Source of the DNA: Dicyema japonicum | Lineage: Eukaryota; Dicyemida; Rhombozoa; Dicyemidae | Direction of reading: 5' to 3' | Assembly (NCBI GenBank): GCA_011109175.1 | Contig: RDEW01000036.1 | Span: forward strand, 375,583-439,582 | DNA: 64,000 nucleotides | Shown: positions 21,301 to 32,699 of the stretch, piece after piece | Layout: each line of letters opens with the position of its first letter | Numbering within the stretch: position 1 is the first letter of the stretch | The notes under the pieces: generated by a model | What the model saw: only the letters and a program-made list of their open reading frames with translations | Databases searched by the model: none | Told to the model about the DNA's origin: nothing | Made by a program: the position numbers and the translations under genes

Positions 21301-23220
21301 TGATTCGTGTAGAAATACCAAGTCGGGAGCCATGTTGGAATAATTGTGACATAAGTCGGGTTTAATCTCATAAGAACTAACTCCACTAACACTTTTGGAG
21401 TAAACATGTCAGAGATAACGGTGAGTTTGTAACATAGTCTTGTTAGCAAGTTTTCAGTATTTGTATTGAGGGAAAGACTGCATCATCCTTATCTTCAAGT
21501 GCGTTTTAGCAGAGTTTTAGAATCGTCTAGAAAGAGTTCGTGAACTCTTGTGATCGAGACAACCAATTGGGAATCTCCACTTTCGTTTATTTTGTAGTCG
21601 TATTTTCCATGAAAGGGATATGTTACGTTGTCTTAAAGAGTCAATAGTGTCTCCATCATGCATTTGTGATCGTTTAACATATTCTTATTTTTTTATAAAG
21701 GTGACCTTTCTGAGCATAAACTGGGATTGAAATCCATGTACGAGGATTATATTTGCTGGCTTATCAATCCTGATATTCTTCACCCCGCACCCAAGAAAAC
21801 AAGAAACCCAGATCATTGATTTTGTGTCGAAAAGAAAGATATTTACTTACACCCGATCCATCAAATGAAGAAAACGGTTTGCTAACTGGAGAGTAATGAT
21901 CATAAGCGAACACTCCCTGAGATTCGTCAGATGCATCTGATGTGAAGTCACGATAAATTAAAGAGAAGGAAAACCAAGAAGGTAATTCAGGGCACTCTTA
22001 GCAACCACCTTATCTTCGCTCGTGTTTTTCACGGTGTCTCAAAAGCTTTCACTAGGCCGGAATAAGCTTTTTATGATCCTAACCGCAAGTAAAGTTGTAA
22101 TTAGTAAAAAAATGGTGTGATATATAAAAAATTAATAAATATGTATGAAAAAGTAAAAACATCCTGATAATACTTGATAGTTATCTAATAATTAAATCAT
22201 GGTCATAATAATGGATATTCGTTTCTAATAAATGATGCGGAAATAAGCTAGGAATGCCGAGGAAAAATACAAAATGTTAGTAGACCGGTTTACGTTCTGG
22301 CTCATTACAGTTGAGGCAACTATAAGAGTGAAATAGATTGATTTCCTCAAAAAGGTGGATTGTCTGGCTACATTAAAGACCACTACGCATGTGAAACAGT
22401 GGTTTCTTTACTTGATCTCTGTTGCAATCGTGAGAGACAACGCAATGACGATTTTCTCGGCGGGGACTGGATCCAAAATACAAAAATTCAACTAAAGGAA
22501 ACGGAAATTCATTAATAGTGTCGGGATTCCTAATTTTATTTCTATTACCTTTATTTTCGACAAGACACATAGGTCTCATGCAATGTATAGCTGTCATTTA
22601 TAGGTTGTTCAATCTATAAGGTAAAAGTTGAAATTAGTATGGTCTCTTCCTTTTGTGCTTAAAGAAACTTTGCACCGTACTGCTTTGCTCCATTTCATTT
22701 TCGAATCCTGAATTTCATTGAGTTATTTAACATACAAAAAAGAAAGGTGTTCTTTAGGTGTAGGTGATTCGAGCCTCCTTAGCAGCCGTATCAATTTTTC
22801 TCGGTGTTCCTCCCAAGAACTGATTTATTTTCTTTATAAATGAGTACATTTCGGAATAAGGTACATAATTAAAATTCTAACATTTTTATCCATCATTTGA
22901 GATATTTTTAATAAATTTTATTAACTTAATAATAATTTAATATTTATAAAATAACCTATTAATAAATAAAAGATAACCTATAAATGACTTTATCATTGTG
23001 TGGATATGAATTATTAATTATTTTAATAAGTCCTGTAATTCCATATCAAATGGTTTATATACTAATGGTGGCATAGATCATTTAAATAACTATACATTGC
23101 ATGTATGACTAAACGTGTAAATCTCTGGTATGCTCGAAATAAAGCACTTTTAAGTGCAAACATAAATGTAACATATGTGAAAGATTATAAAGTTTGTAAA
23201 TTTTTATTAATATTAGAATA
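21301..23220. other. gene-poor stretch with one possible exon
   Basis: Between 21702 and 21819 a frame directly after an acceptor-like TTTTTTTATAAAG reads H-K-L-G-L-K-S-M-Y-E-D-Y-I-C-W-L-I-N-P, followed by L-H-P-A-P-K-K-T-R-N. It looks coding, but no partner exon could be joined convincingly. 22110-22260 and 22850-23050 are very AT-rich. A 74-codon minus-strand stretch at 22373-22597 has no signature. Confidence 0.3.
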
Positions 23221-24706
23221 TGAATTTCATATTTAATGAGGAAAATTTAAACTTATATAGAATTGAACTAAATGATAAAATTGTTCTAATTTTATCATCA
23301 CATGATATTAAGTTATATTTTACGTTCATTTTGAAACCTGGAAAGATTTATTTACTTGAAAAATAGAACTCTCGATTAGTACCTATATTTATTAATTTCT
23401 CAGATCAATCTGATGTTCACAAGATTACACTTGATCAACAATTGATTCCAGAAAATCGTGACTATGAATGTCAAACTATATTTAAAAAATTTTCTTCAGA
23501 TGTTTCTCTCAATATATCTTGTTTAAGGACCAAAATATTCAATAATAGAAATACTATCCAATTTAGTTCTCTTGGTTGTTGTACTTATTTATTTTAGGAC
23601 GATATTGTTTGAATTCTACAGATACGACAGTCCATCGAATATTATCAAAACAGAAAATAAAACTAAACTGTCTACCAAAAAATGACAATTCCAAATATTA
23701 AACCATCATATAAGTAACAAGAAAATCATACTTTCCTCTACAAATAATGTTAAACCATCAATAGTAACCGAAAATTTTACATTCGTCTACAAATAATATC
23801 AAACCATCATATAGTAACAAGAAAATCATACTTTCCTCTACAAATAATATTGAACCATCATCTAGTAACAAGAAAATCATACTTTCCTCTACAAGTAATA
23901 TCAAACCATCATATAGTACAAGAAAATCATACTTTCCTCTACAAATAATATTAAACCATCATATAGTAACAAGAAAATCATACTTTCCTCTACAAATAAT
24001 ATCAAACCATCATATAGTAACAAGAAAATCATACTTTCCTCTACAAATAATATTAAACCATCATATAGTAACAAGAAAATCATACTTTCCTCTACAAGTA
24101 ATATCAAACCATCACATAGTAACAAGAAAATCATACTTTCCTCTACAAATAATATTAAACCATCATATAGTAACAAGAAAATCATACATTCCTCTACAAG
24201 TAATATAAACCATTATATAGTAACAAGAAAATCATACTTTCCTCTACAAATAATATTAAACCATCATATAGTAACAAGAAAATCATACTTTCCTCTACAA
24301 ATAATATAAACCATATAGTAACAAGAAAATCATACTTTCCTCTACAAATAATATTAAACCATCATATAGTAACAAGAAAATCATACTTTCCTCTACAAAT
24401 AATATTAAACCATCATATAGTAACAAGAAAATCATACATTCCTCTACAAGTAATATTAAACCATCATATAGTAACAAGAAAATCATACATTCCTCTACAA
24501 ATAATATTAAACCATCATATAGTAACAAGAAAATCATACTTCCTCTACAAATAATATTAAACCATATATAGTAAACAGAAAGTTATAATATCCATTCTTT
24601 ACTGTGTCGTTGATATTGGCTTTGGTCTTGATAATCATAGTAATTGTTTTATTCCATAGAAGAGATAAATTTAGGTTATTAACAAACACTAATTCATTGT
24701 CTGGTT
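23221..24706 (+). pseudogene. LAMP-like gene with minisatellite stalk, probably decayed
   Basis: Open reading from 23221 gives D-K-I-V-L-I-L-S-S-H-D and L-Y-F-T-F. One in-frame TAG follows near 23365, then F-S-D-Q-S-D-V, R-D-Y-E-C-Q-T and S-L-N-I-S-C-L-R. A 23-bp intron (GTTGTTG..TTTTAG, about 23576-23598) leads to G-R-Y-C-L-N-S-T. This matches the ectodomain of the intact gene at 55789. After ~880 bp of 51-bp repeats the frame ends with a TM helix (S-L-I-L-A-L-V-L-I-I-I-V-I-V-L-F), then H-R-R-D-K-F and a short tail to a TAA at 24706. The repeat array thus replaces the juxtamembrane stalk. One stop plus indels within repeat units argue for a pseudogene, or for assembly error in repeats. The N-terminal signal-peptide exon was not located. 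Confidence 0.5.
23690..24575. repeat. 51-bp minisatellite, ~17 copies
   Basis: Unit of 51 bp (17 codons) built around AAACCATCATATAGTAACAA and CATACTTTCCTCTACAAATA. In the plus frame linking it to the LAMP-like gene it encodes a K/S/T/N-rich 17-mer (N-N-I-K-P-S-Y-S-N-K-K-I-I-L-S-S-T). On the minus strand it gives a hydrophobic 17-mer, which I regard as a shadow. Unit length divisible by three suggests past selection on frame. Several units now carry 1-4 bp deletions (e.g. near 23917, 24205, 24305). Confidence 0.9.
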
Positions 24707-25084
24707 AACTTATTATTAATATGGGAATTTTTGGTTTGTTTGATGTTAAATGATATATTTTATAGTCTCTTGTATAATTTTTTGATAAGTCTACATTTAT
24801 TTTTGTGTTTTAATGACATATAAAATTGACCTATTTAGAATTTGATTTAGTTTGCTGGATAATCATTTAGACTTAGTTAAATACAACAAATGACATTTGT
24901 CACATATTAAAGAATGATATTACTATGAATGAAGTAGATCATCTCTATAATTAGTATGCGTTCTTACGTATGAATCCACAAATCTATTTTTCCACTATTT
25001 GCTTTATTGAGGCAAGGATCCCGTCTTTCTCAGTCTCAAGACGTCGCTTAGGCTAGGGCTAACTTTATGGTAGATCTTCAAGAC
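24707..25084. other. AT-rich intergenic sequence
   Basis: 3' flank of the repeat-bearing locus; no open frame or repeat recognised. Confidence 0.4.
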
Positions 25085-25745
25085 TTATTAGTCCTGATAA
25101 TATCCTTTTTTTCTTTGTGGATAGATTCCATGCTTCGCACCCATACAAAGCTTTTGTAGGATTAATTTATAAAAATGAAGATAGAGACCTTCGCACTGAT
25201 GGTTAGCTTGATGTTCTCCAGAAATGAGCCTTCCTGGTCGACTACTACATCCAGCAATCGAAGCGAACGAACTCTTGTAATTCCTAGCGTATAAGGTTGT
25301 ATGTGACGGATTCGTATACGGCTGATTTCTATATAGTTTGACTTCTCTGTTGAGTGTTTCATCCCTCTCCGGACACACTGGTCTTGCACTTGTCAATAAA
25401 TATCCTGAGTCTTCTCTCGGAGAGCGTCAACTCTCCTGACATATCAATGATTAGTATTTCGTCCGCGTATATTAATAGATCTCTAGGAAACCGATTTACT
25501 TTTGCTCGGAAAAATATAAGATGCGGCATTCTACTTTCATCACAATACAGGTAATGACTTTGACGTTCAGGTGTCTTGAGAAAGTCTTAAAACTGATTGG
25601 CACGTAGTGTTTCATGAATGTGCAAAAGTGTATGTGACATAAGTAGTTTGAGGAGAATCTTCTTGTCCGATGTGTATCTGCCAGAAATTTTTCTTATTAA
25701 GGTGACTGACCAGGTGCAGCCATTTTCGGTTATAATATTGGAATC
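25085..25745 (-). mobile_element. LINE reverse-transcriptase fragment
   Basis: Minus-strand pieces read I-Y-A-D-E-I-L-I-I-D (degenerate YADD block, near 25440-25480) and, further downstream, K-A-L-Y-G-C-E-A-W (RT thumb, near 25130-25160). Frame is broken between them. The portion 25510-25740 is shared with 14617-14885. A similar Y-G-C-E-A-W thumb occurs at 50514-50756. Decayed; exact ends uncertain. Confidence 0.6.
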
Positions 25746-25868
25746 CACTACATTTAGGTAGAGTCTCTTCTATCGAATGTGGTACTGTTTTATCAGGTAC
25801 CATTTTATTATTATTAGCACTTATCGCTATGTCATAGGATTGACTAAGCATGTGCAACACGAGTTAGC

Positions 25869-28432
25869 AACTCACTTGTTAGTTTCACCCACTTCCTCCT
25901 ATTCAAAGCCGAAGTGCGCAACCAGTCAAGATCCTCTCCACTTCCAAGATGCTGTTCCATTTCTTTGAGGTCCTCGTCGGAACGACTGCCAGTGTCGTCC
26001 TTGTGCGACCACGGAAAAGGGGGGCCTCCAACATGAAGTAATCCTCCATGGCTACGTTCGCGGAATCATCTAGATCCAGTCGCACCTCCATCGTGTATCC
26101 AGAATCTCATTGAATTTTCTGAGGTTTTCGTCCTCTTATAAGAAGATTAGATGACATCCTCGTATCACTTCTTTCGAACATCATATGCCGTAGTTGGTCT
26201 CTATGAAACACATTAAGCCTCTTCAGTTCATTTCTTGAACAGGCCCAGGTACCAGCGTTATACAGTAGTATGGGATTCACTAGCGAGTTGTATGATCGAG
26301 TTTTTGTTATAATGTCAAGGCCCGTTTTGTAGAACCAGGTTTTCTTTAATCTGGAGAGGGCAGTTTGTGCTAGGTGTTCCTTTTTGTAATATCTTCATGG
26401 TCTCCTAGGAGGGAGCCAAGCTATTTGCACTTGCGTCAGAACTCCTCCGTCATTGTTTCTTCTCTCTTGAGTTCAGTTACTTCAGTCTTGTCTGGATTTA
26501 TTGTTAGGAACCATTCAGCTAGTCCTCCATGCTCTCTTCCATCAAGCAGGTGAGCGGTATTTTGTCGTTTGAAATAAAGTCTACGTCGTCAGCATACGCA
26601 ATAATGTTTGTCTTTTCACCCATTATCGGTTTTGACTCCCGTAAAGCAGCTTCAAGGATATGACAAAAAGGATAGGTGATAATGGGTCTCCCTGTGGAGT
26701 GCCGACAGTCGTCTCAAATCGGCGAGACAAGACTCCCCCGACTCTTACAGTGAGCTAAGTATCAGCTAGGAGGGTGGTGGCCATTCTGACAGTGGAAGCG
26801 TCTAGGAAAATCCTCAGAACCAGTATTAGCCTCGTCTGTCGACAGAGTCGAAGGCCCACGAAATGTCGATTTTGAGGATGGTTGTAGACATTTTGAACTT
26901 TTGAACGGCCGCAGATCTCCACTTGTGGGACCACAAAACATCTGAAGTAGATTTCCATTTCGGTATCCGCTGTGGTATAGCACAGAAAAGTATCTAGGCG
27001 TCCTTTCATCCTTTGTAAGGTTATGTTCCTCATAATTTTCCCGAAGTGAATCATTAATATGACTGGACGGAGGTTCTCCACCTTAGCTCTTGGTTTATTC
27101 GCCTTCTATACAGGTATCAAGATACCCTCTCGCAGGGTCAGAGTGTGACCATAATAGTGAATTTTGTTCAGGATCTTACCGATGCATTCATACAGCTTTT
27201 GGGTTCCATATTTGAAGAATTCTCCACCGAGTCCGTCGGGCCAGGAGTCCTGTTGTATTTTAACTTGGAACTGGTGAGATTTCTTAGTATTTTTCCTCGT
27301 TCTAGGATGATAGTGTCGATTCCTTGGATTAAAAGTTTTCCAAAGTGGGCAACGATAATTTCCGCCACTTCCCTTTGGTCCACAATCTGCGTTCCTTTGT
27401 CATCTCTTATCATTATCGGTTGATGGGGTCTCTTTCCTTTTATCTGTTTAACAGGCTCGTAGAATTTAGCGTTGTCCTTGAGAGATTCTATCTTCTTAAT
27501 CTGGTCCAGTGCTCTATTTCTGTTATGCTGGCGTATAGTTTTTCTTATTTTTGCTTCTATGGTTTTTCTTTCTCTCCGCAATTTTGATTTTACGTTCGAA
27601 TCGTCAGTATTTTGTATAGCATCCATATGGTCTTCTTTTTATTTGCAAGGTCCTTCACCGTGTACATGTCGTGCGATGGAATTTTCTCATTTTCTTTCAA
27701 TAGATACAGATTGGCTCATTTGTGTATTGACTGCTTTACAAAATCCCAGGATTTTCGGGCGACAAATCTGAAGGCATGTTTTCTAGTTCTGCATCCAGAT
27801 ATTCTTTGAATGCTAGGGCCCTTCTGATTGACTGATTAAGGATTCCAAGTTATAACGTCTAGAGTTGGGTTCTGTGGTTTCAATGTGCTTCCATTTCGTT
27901 CTTTGTAGTACCATAAATCTCTTTAGAGAAAGTCTAGCAATAACCATTTTGTGGTCGCTGTCGATAATCGATCCACCATAAGCTCGTCATCAAGTATAAT
28001 CCCTCGATCTTTTTGCCTGCATATGATATAGTCGATCTGGTTGTACATATTTATCACTCGCCCTTCGGGATTTGTTCTGTGTCTCGACCACGTAGATTTA
28101 TGTCTGGCTGGATGCATGATGGCTGAATTGCATAAAAATACGTTGTTCGTTTGACAGAAGTTATCTAGTAGGGTTCCCGGGAGATTTCTTTTCCCCCTAC
28201 CATGCCTTCCCATGAATGTCTCATCGGACGTAACCTGGGTGCCAGATTTCGAATTTAGGTCTCCTGCATCATTACTAATGTTGAGTTAGCATACTTGGAA
28301 AAGACGGCAGAAAGACTGGTGTAAAGTCATCAATAACTTCAGGGTTATTATTAAGTCATCCACTGTGAGGGGCGTAAACGTTTATTATAGTTAGGTATTT
28401 CTTCGACGGGTTGAGGTCATCCAGTTTCAATT
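25869..28432 (-). mobile_element. RTE-type LINE, 5'-truncated, decayed (copy 2)
   Basis: Reading leftward: endonuclease N-terminal part (Y-L-T-I-I-N-V-Y-A-P-H near 28400), G-R-H-G-R-G and C-N-S-A, then I-Y-N/M-Y-N-Q-I-D-Y-I-I-C-R (28040), then the linker with E-S-L-K-D-N-A-K-F, then RT pieces (N-L-R-P-V-I-L), and the C-terminal block N-V-A-M-E-D-Y-F ending near 25900. The order is the same as the better copy at 32700-35697 but with many stops and indels. It is truncated within the endonuclease at 28432, where the captured SLC6 segment begins. Confidence 0.8.
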
Positions 28433-28612
28433 GGCATTTTATGACTTGTATTTTTCACGGTTAATGATAAAGACCAAAAAATTAATTTATTTTCGGTTAA
28501 TTAATAATTGAAGTTAATGAGTAAATAGAAATGATTTCAGTAATGAACTTTGCCACTATGAAAGATCCCAATGAGAACAATTCCAGTAAAAGCTACTCCC
28601 TGTTTTCTACAT
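28433..28612 (+). repeat. partial duplicate of SLC6 5' region
   Basis: About 180 bp almost identical to 15182-15375: the same upstream sequence (GGCATTTTATGACTTGTATT), a small deletion in the AT-rich part, and the first SLC6 codons with the start ATG changed in context (CTATGAAAGATCCC versus CTATGGAAGATCCC). It stops inside the first exon. A non-functional promoter-plus-N-terminus fragment lodged between an RTE remnant and the galactosyltransferase duplication. Confidence 0.8.
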
Positions 28613-29075
28613 AATTTTAAAAGTGCTCCAAAAAAACTTAAAGACCAAACTGGTGTCTTTGTCACGATTTATGAATAATTTATCAGACCAACGATGGCGT
28701 ATGCAATCTTTCATCAGCAATGCAAAGTTCACGATCTTCCTCATTGAAACTATCCGCAATCGAGGAGACTGCAACAAGGTTAATTGGACCAGAACACAAA
28801 ATACAGCCCATTGAAAATTTCCTAATCGAATTACAACAAAAACTCTTTAAGGAGACTAGTTTACCGAGCTGTCCTCTATTCCATAAACTATCGAAACATT
28901 CACAATCATACAGAAATTTTGAGCCGATGTCATGTCCAATGAGAAGAGCTGTTCAGGATTCTCGACCCCGCCGGACTCGACCTCTGCTTTGTCGGTCTGG
29001 AATCACTTAGTTAGATGAGAACTTTTATTTCTTTCCCTTTGACCCAGTGATCCTGGAGGGTAATAATAATAATAA
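28613..29075 (+). mobile_element. LINE C-terminal fragment, present in both segmental copies
   Basis: Frame R-S-S-S-L-K-L-S-A-I-E-E-T-A-T-R-L-I, then I-E-N-F-L-I-E-L-Q, resembles the post-RT region of Jockey-type LINEs (L-x-x-I-Q-N-x-A-L-R). It is preceded in copy B by K-Y-A-S-P-S-W-E (thumb Y-A-x-x-x-W). A tail of AATAATAATAATAAA follows at 29057-29073. The same fragment sits at 61640-62090, so the insertion predates the duplication. Confidence 0.5.
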
Positions 29076-30764
29076 ATTGGGTCGCACTATGCTTGTCAAA
29101 ATCACCAATATAGCCGCATGTTTTCTACCCGTAGGATAAACCATCGAGAGAGATCAAGGAAGAATCCTGTAGCAAATCTGCTCTGGACGTTTTTACCTCT
29201 TGGATGGATCTGAGATTTACCATCTATCACCTGACAAGCTTGATAATATTATTGATCAACTCATTCGAGACTATCAATGTGGAACTTCAACATTCTCATT
29301 TTGATGCTTAATGGCAGCCGGGTTCCTACATGTTAGTAAGATCCGGGTAACTGACTAAATTGAGCTGATTCATAGTCCACAACACAGTTTTTAAATATCC
29401 AGTAGTTAGTCAATTGCCAAGTAAAATGCCATCAGCTATTGGGAAAACCTATCGAATTCGGTTGAGAGAATGGAAGCTAGACATTCGACAGTTTCGTATT
29501 AGATCAATCAAATATAAAAACATAACCTTTACACTTTTGTTGAAATATATTTTTTTCCGTTATTTAATGATTTGAATCTGAACAAAAATTAAGTTAAATA
29601 ATAGATTTAGGTCAACATAAACCATTATTCTAGTCAAATCTTATCAACAATCTGAATGTTGGTTAGATTTTCAATACTATGAAAAATATGACCATCCGCA
29701 GGATTCACTGCGCTTGAAACTTAGCATCCTAGGTCGGGCTTTAATGTTTTTTCTTGAAACTTATGCAATGTCAATAATTTAATAAAAATACATAAAATAG
29801 GTCAACCAAATAAATTTAGCAAAAAGATAATGCTTTTATACTTGTCTGCTATAAGCGAGCGTCGCTTTTGGTTTTACTTCCCTGCAGGCATCCGTTTTTC
29901 TCACTTGAAGAGACAGTGGGCAAATAGTAAAGTGTTCCCACTGAATGTATTGGCGATTGTCATTCTTATAAATAAATTGATGACAGGCTATTTGAGAATA
30001 ATGTGGATGAAAATAAGAGAGAATTTAAAACTGAGTTATTAAATAGTTTTGATGATACTTTTATAATAGTTAGCAGATCGAATCTTCTTGACTAGCGAAA
30101 TACTTTAAGATTATATGATTAAGCTAAAAGCAGATAAGATATATTTAACAGAATTTAATAACAGAAAGAATTCCATTAACCCAATTAATAATCCGATTCT
30201 AACTTAACTAAAAATCATCATTTTTGTGATCCAAATATTACTTAAATAAAATATTTAATCAAACTTTGTCGTCCATCTGACTTTTCTCGTCTTTATCTAA
30301 AATCTAACAAAGTTAACAAACCCTTATAATTTTTTTATTCTAAACAGCATAAGGGTTATAACGAAAAAGGATAACAAAGACGAAGATAACGAGACAATTA
30401 TAAACTTTTTGTTGCGATTAAGATAATAATGAGCAGCAGTCATTACCCAACAATAAAGTGTGGCACTGAAAGGAACAACAGCTCACAAATTTTTACTACC
30501 CTTCTGATGGTGAATTGAATCCTTTCCTGAAAAATGCTTTAGAGATTTGATGAAAATAGCTACGACTAACAATATCCACTGTCTTCGTATGTACAACTTA
30601 CTGATGATGACTGGGTAAAAATGTACGAGTCCAGGCCCTTCGATGCTGGGTCATTTTATTCGAACTATTTTCAATTAAACTTATTTAATTCGGTTATAAA
30701 ATTAATTAATTAATTCGTCAATTGATTGATTCAAATTAATTCATTCACTTTACGAGATTTTCTC

Positions 30765-31721
30765 ATGAGATGTTATAAATATTTGCTTATAAGAAAATTT
30801 AAAAAGTTAATTCGAATTGTGATCCTTGTACTATAATTTTTAATGATTAGTCGATCCTTCTTATTTTTTTATTTCGCTCAAAACTCACCTTCAATGATTA
30901 TCAGGTAAAATACAAGTTTCTGTTTGTCGTAATTTCAGGTTAAATAAACTTATTATTGATAGAACCGTACAATGTGCAGAAAAGGGAGGCCATAAGGAAA
31001 ACATGGGGAAACGTAATGCTACTGGAAAAGATGAATTCTAAAATTGTTTTTTTCATCGGACAAAGTAGGAGTAGGAAAATGTGGTTGATAGAGAACGAAC
31101 AAAAATTGCATAAGGACATTGTCATTAGTAAAAAGTTTATCGAAGATTACAGAAATTTGACAATAAAAGTTGAAAATGCACTCACGTGGGCATTGAATGA
31201 GTACAGAAACTTTGATTACTTCATTAAAATCGACGACGATGTCCTATTGAATATCGAAAATCTTTTCCTTATGCTACAAAAAAACTTACCTAAAAAGTAT
31301 TACTTCACTCCATTCATATTTTGTTCAATGAACCCTAATCTATATCCAGTAAGAGATCCCAAAAACAAATGGTACCCTTTATCTTTATTAAGGTTTATAA
31401 GTGAAGATCAATATCCTAATTCAACTTACCCAGATTATTGTGGTGGACATGCGTATTTGATGTCTAAGCAGGCCATTCCTCTAATTTTAAATAACTGTAA
31501 AAACCAAATAAAACTACATTTGGAAGACGTTTATTTCACTGGTAAAATTATTGGCTGATTTAATAGGATTATGCAGATTTGAAAATAATATCCCAATACT
31601 TGTTCATCCTAAATTCATTTCATATCATTCCAAAATTTGCAAATTAAAGGATTATGCTACAAAAATAAATCATTCAAATGATTCTTTAAAATATTTATAT
31701 AAAAAATTAAAGAACTGCTAA
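30765..31721 (+). CDS. beta-1,3-galactosyltransferase-like (GT31), type II membrane protein
   Basis: Golgi glycosyltransferase transferring galactose or GlcNAc in beta-1,3 linkage (GT31 family). Exons joined across introns 30828-30850 (23 bp), 30939-30962 (24 bp) and 31542-31566 (25 bp) give a complete protein of ~290 aa. It has a short basic cytosolic N-terminus, a TM anchor (I-V-I-L-S-I-L-L-I-F-L-F), and a stem. The catalytic domain then shows F-L-F-V-V-I-S, R-E-A-I-R-K-T-W-G, I-K-I-D-D-D-V (metal-binding DxD), Y-P-D-Y-C-G-G-H-A-Y and L-E-D-V-Y. All hallmark GT31 motifs are intact and the frame is clean, so it is probably functional. A paralogue with the same intron positions starts at 63416. 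Acceptor sugar cannot be predicted. Confidence 0.92.
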
Positions 31722-31899
31722 TAATCAGATAATAATAATAAGAGAGTTTTTTGGTTTTAATTAGGATTGGTTTCTTGAGTATAATAGTCATATAAATTAT
31801 GTAATGGTGAAGAAAAAACAAGACAAAATGATAGACTATAAACCATCCACCAAAAAGTGGCAACCGTGAGTCAAATAATATATTAATAGGTTATCCATA

Positions 31900-32610
31900 T
31901 TGTAAAAAAATTCTAGAATAAAAATTTAACTAATTTAGATAAGTCAAAAGATGACAAACATAGCACGGTTTTCTGGTGTCTTGACTTGCACAGAAATCCA
32001 GAGCGAATAAAGTTAGTCAGCGAGCTGAGGAAGCCTGTTGTAGACCGATCTTTATTGAAACCATTCTGGATCGGTTTATCGGGAGTACTTTCAGTGATTT
32101 TTGCGAGGATGAGCTTTTCCAGAATTTTTGACATAGAGCAAAAGGGGAAAATATGAATGAAAGAAGCTAAGTCTTTCGTTTTTCCGGGCTTCAATCCTGG
32201 GCGGATGACTTCAAGCTTCCACATCGTTGGGATTAAGTTATAGTTAATCGACCATTTATATATTTTGGTTAGGGTACCGATTCCCTCATTGCCTAGGTTT
32301 TCAGTAGGATCATGGGAATTCCGTCTGGACCATGTGAATGTGTTACTTTTGTTTGGCTTAGAGATGAATTACCTCCTTTTCAGTGAAATAAGTTAATTGG
32401 TCTCTTCCGACCGTGATCCCACACAATTTCTATACGGACGGGATCTTTTTCCCCTCCTCTTCTGAAATTACCTCAAGTTGCCTCTATGATAGACTCGAGT
32501 CTCTGGGGGCAATTTCTTTATCTGTATATTTTTCCAGTAATTTTATTGCTCTTGACTGGATCTCTTGAATATGGTTTTTATGTGAGATTTTTCCCTAGTA
32601 TTTTATTAAG
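31900..32610 (-). mobile_element. LINE RT fragment
   Basis: The minus strand reads M-W-K-L-E-V-I-R-P-G-L-K-P-G-K, then a degraded Y-R-P-I region, I-L-E-K-L-I-L-A-K-I, I-Q-N-G-F-N-K-D-R-S-T-T and F-D-L-S-K. This is the fingers-to-palm part of a Jockey/CR1-type RT, similar to but distinct from the family at 35.7-40 kb. Palm and thumb are missing. The portion right of 32230 is more degraded. Lies between the galactosyltransferase and the RTE. Confidence 0.65.
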
Positions 32611-32699
32611 ACGTTTAGGAAATCAATTATTTAAATGTGGAATAAAATAAACCTCACCAAAATATATTTTGGTGAGGTGGTGACGTGCCTCGTTTCTTC

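Larger units (their letters stand above)
28613..31721. repeat. segmental duplication, copy A (galactosyltransferase unit)
   Basis: Collinear with 61625-64000: LINE fragment, ~1.5 kb of non-coding sequence and the 5' part of a galactosyltransferase gene. Divergence by eye is roughly 10-15% with many small indels. The intergenic part of copy A (29080-30760) holds no gene that I can see. Confidence 0.8.

Noticed and set aside
23901-24537. Minus-strand frames with a repeated hydrophobic 17-mer
   Set aside because: They are the antisense of the 51-bp minisatellite, are broken between units and lack flanking coding sequence; the plus strand connects to a recognisable ectodomain and TM helix.
19735-24575. 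CRISPR-like arrays
   Set aside because: The repeats are contiguous tandem units of 112 and 51 bp with no unique spacers, in a eukaryotic genome.
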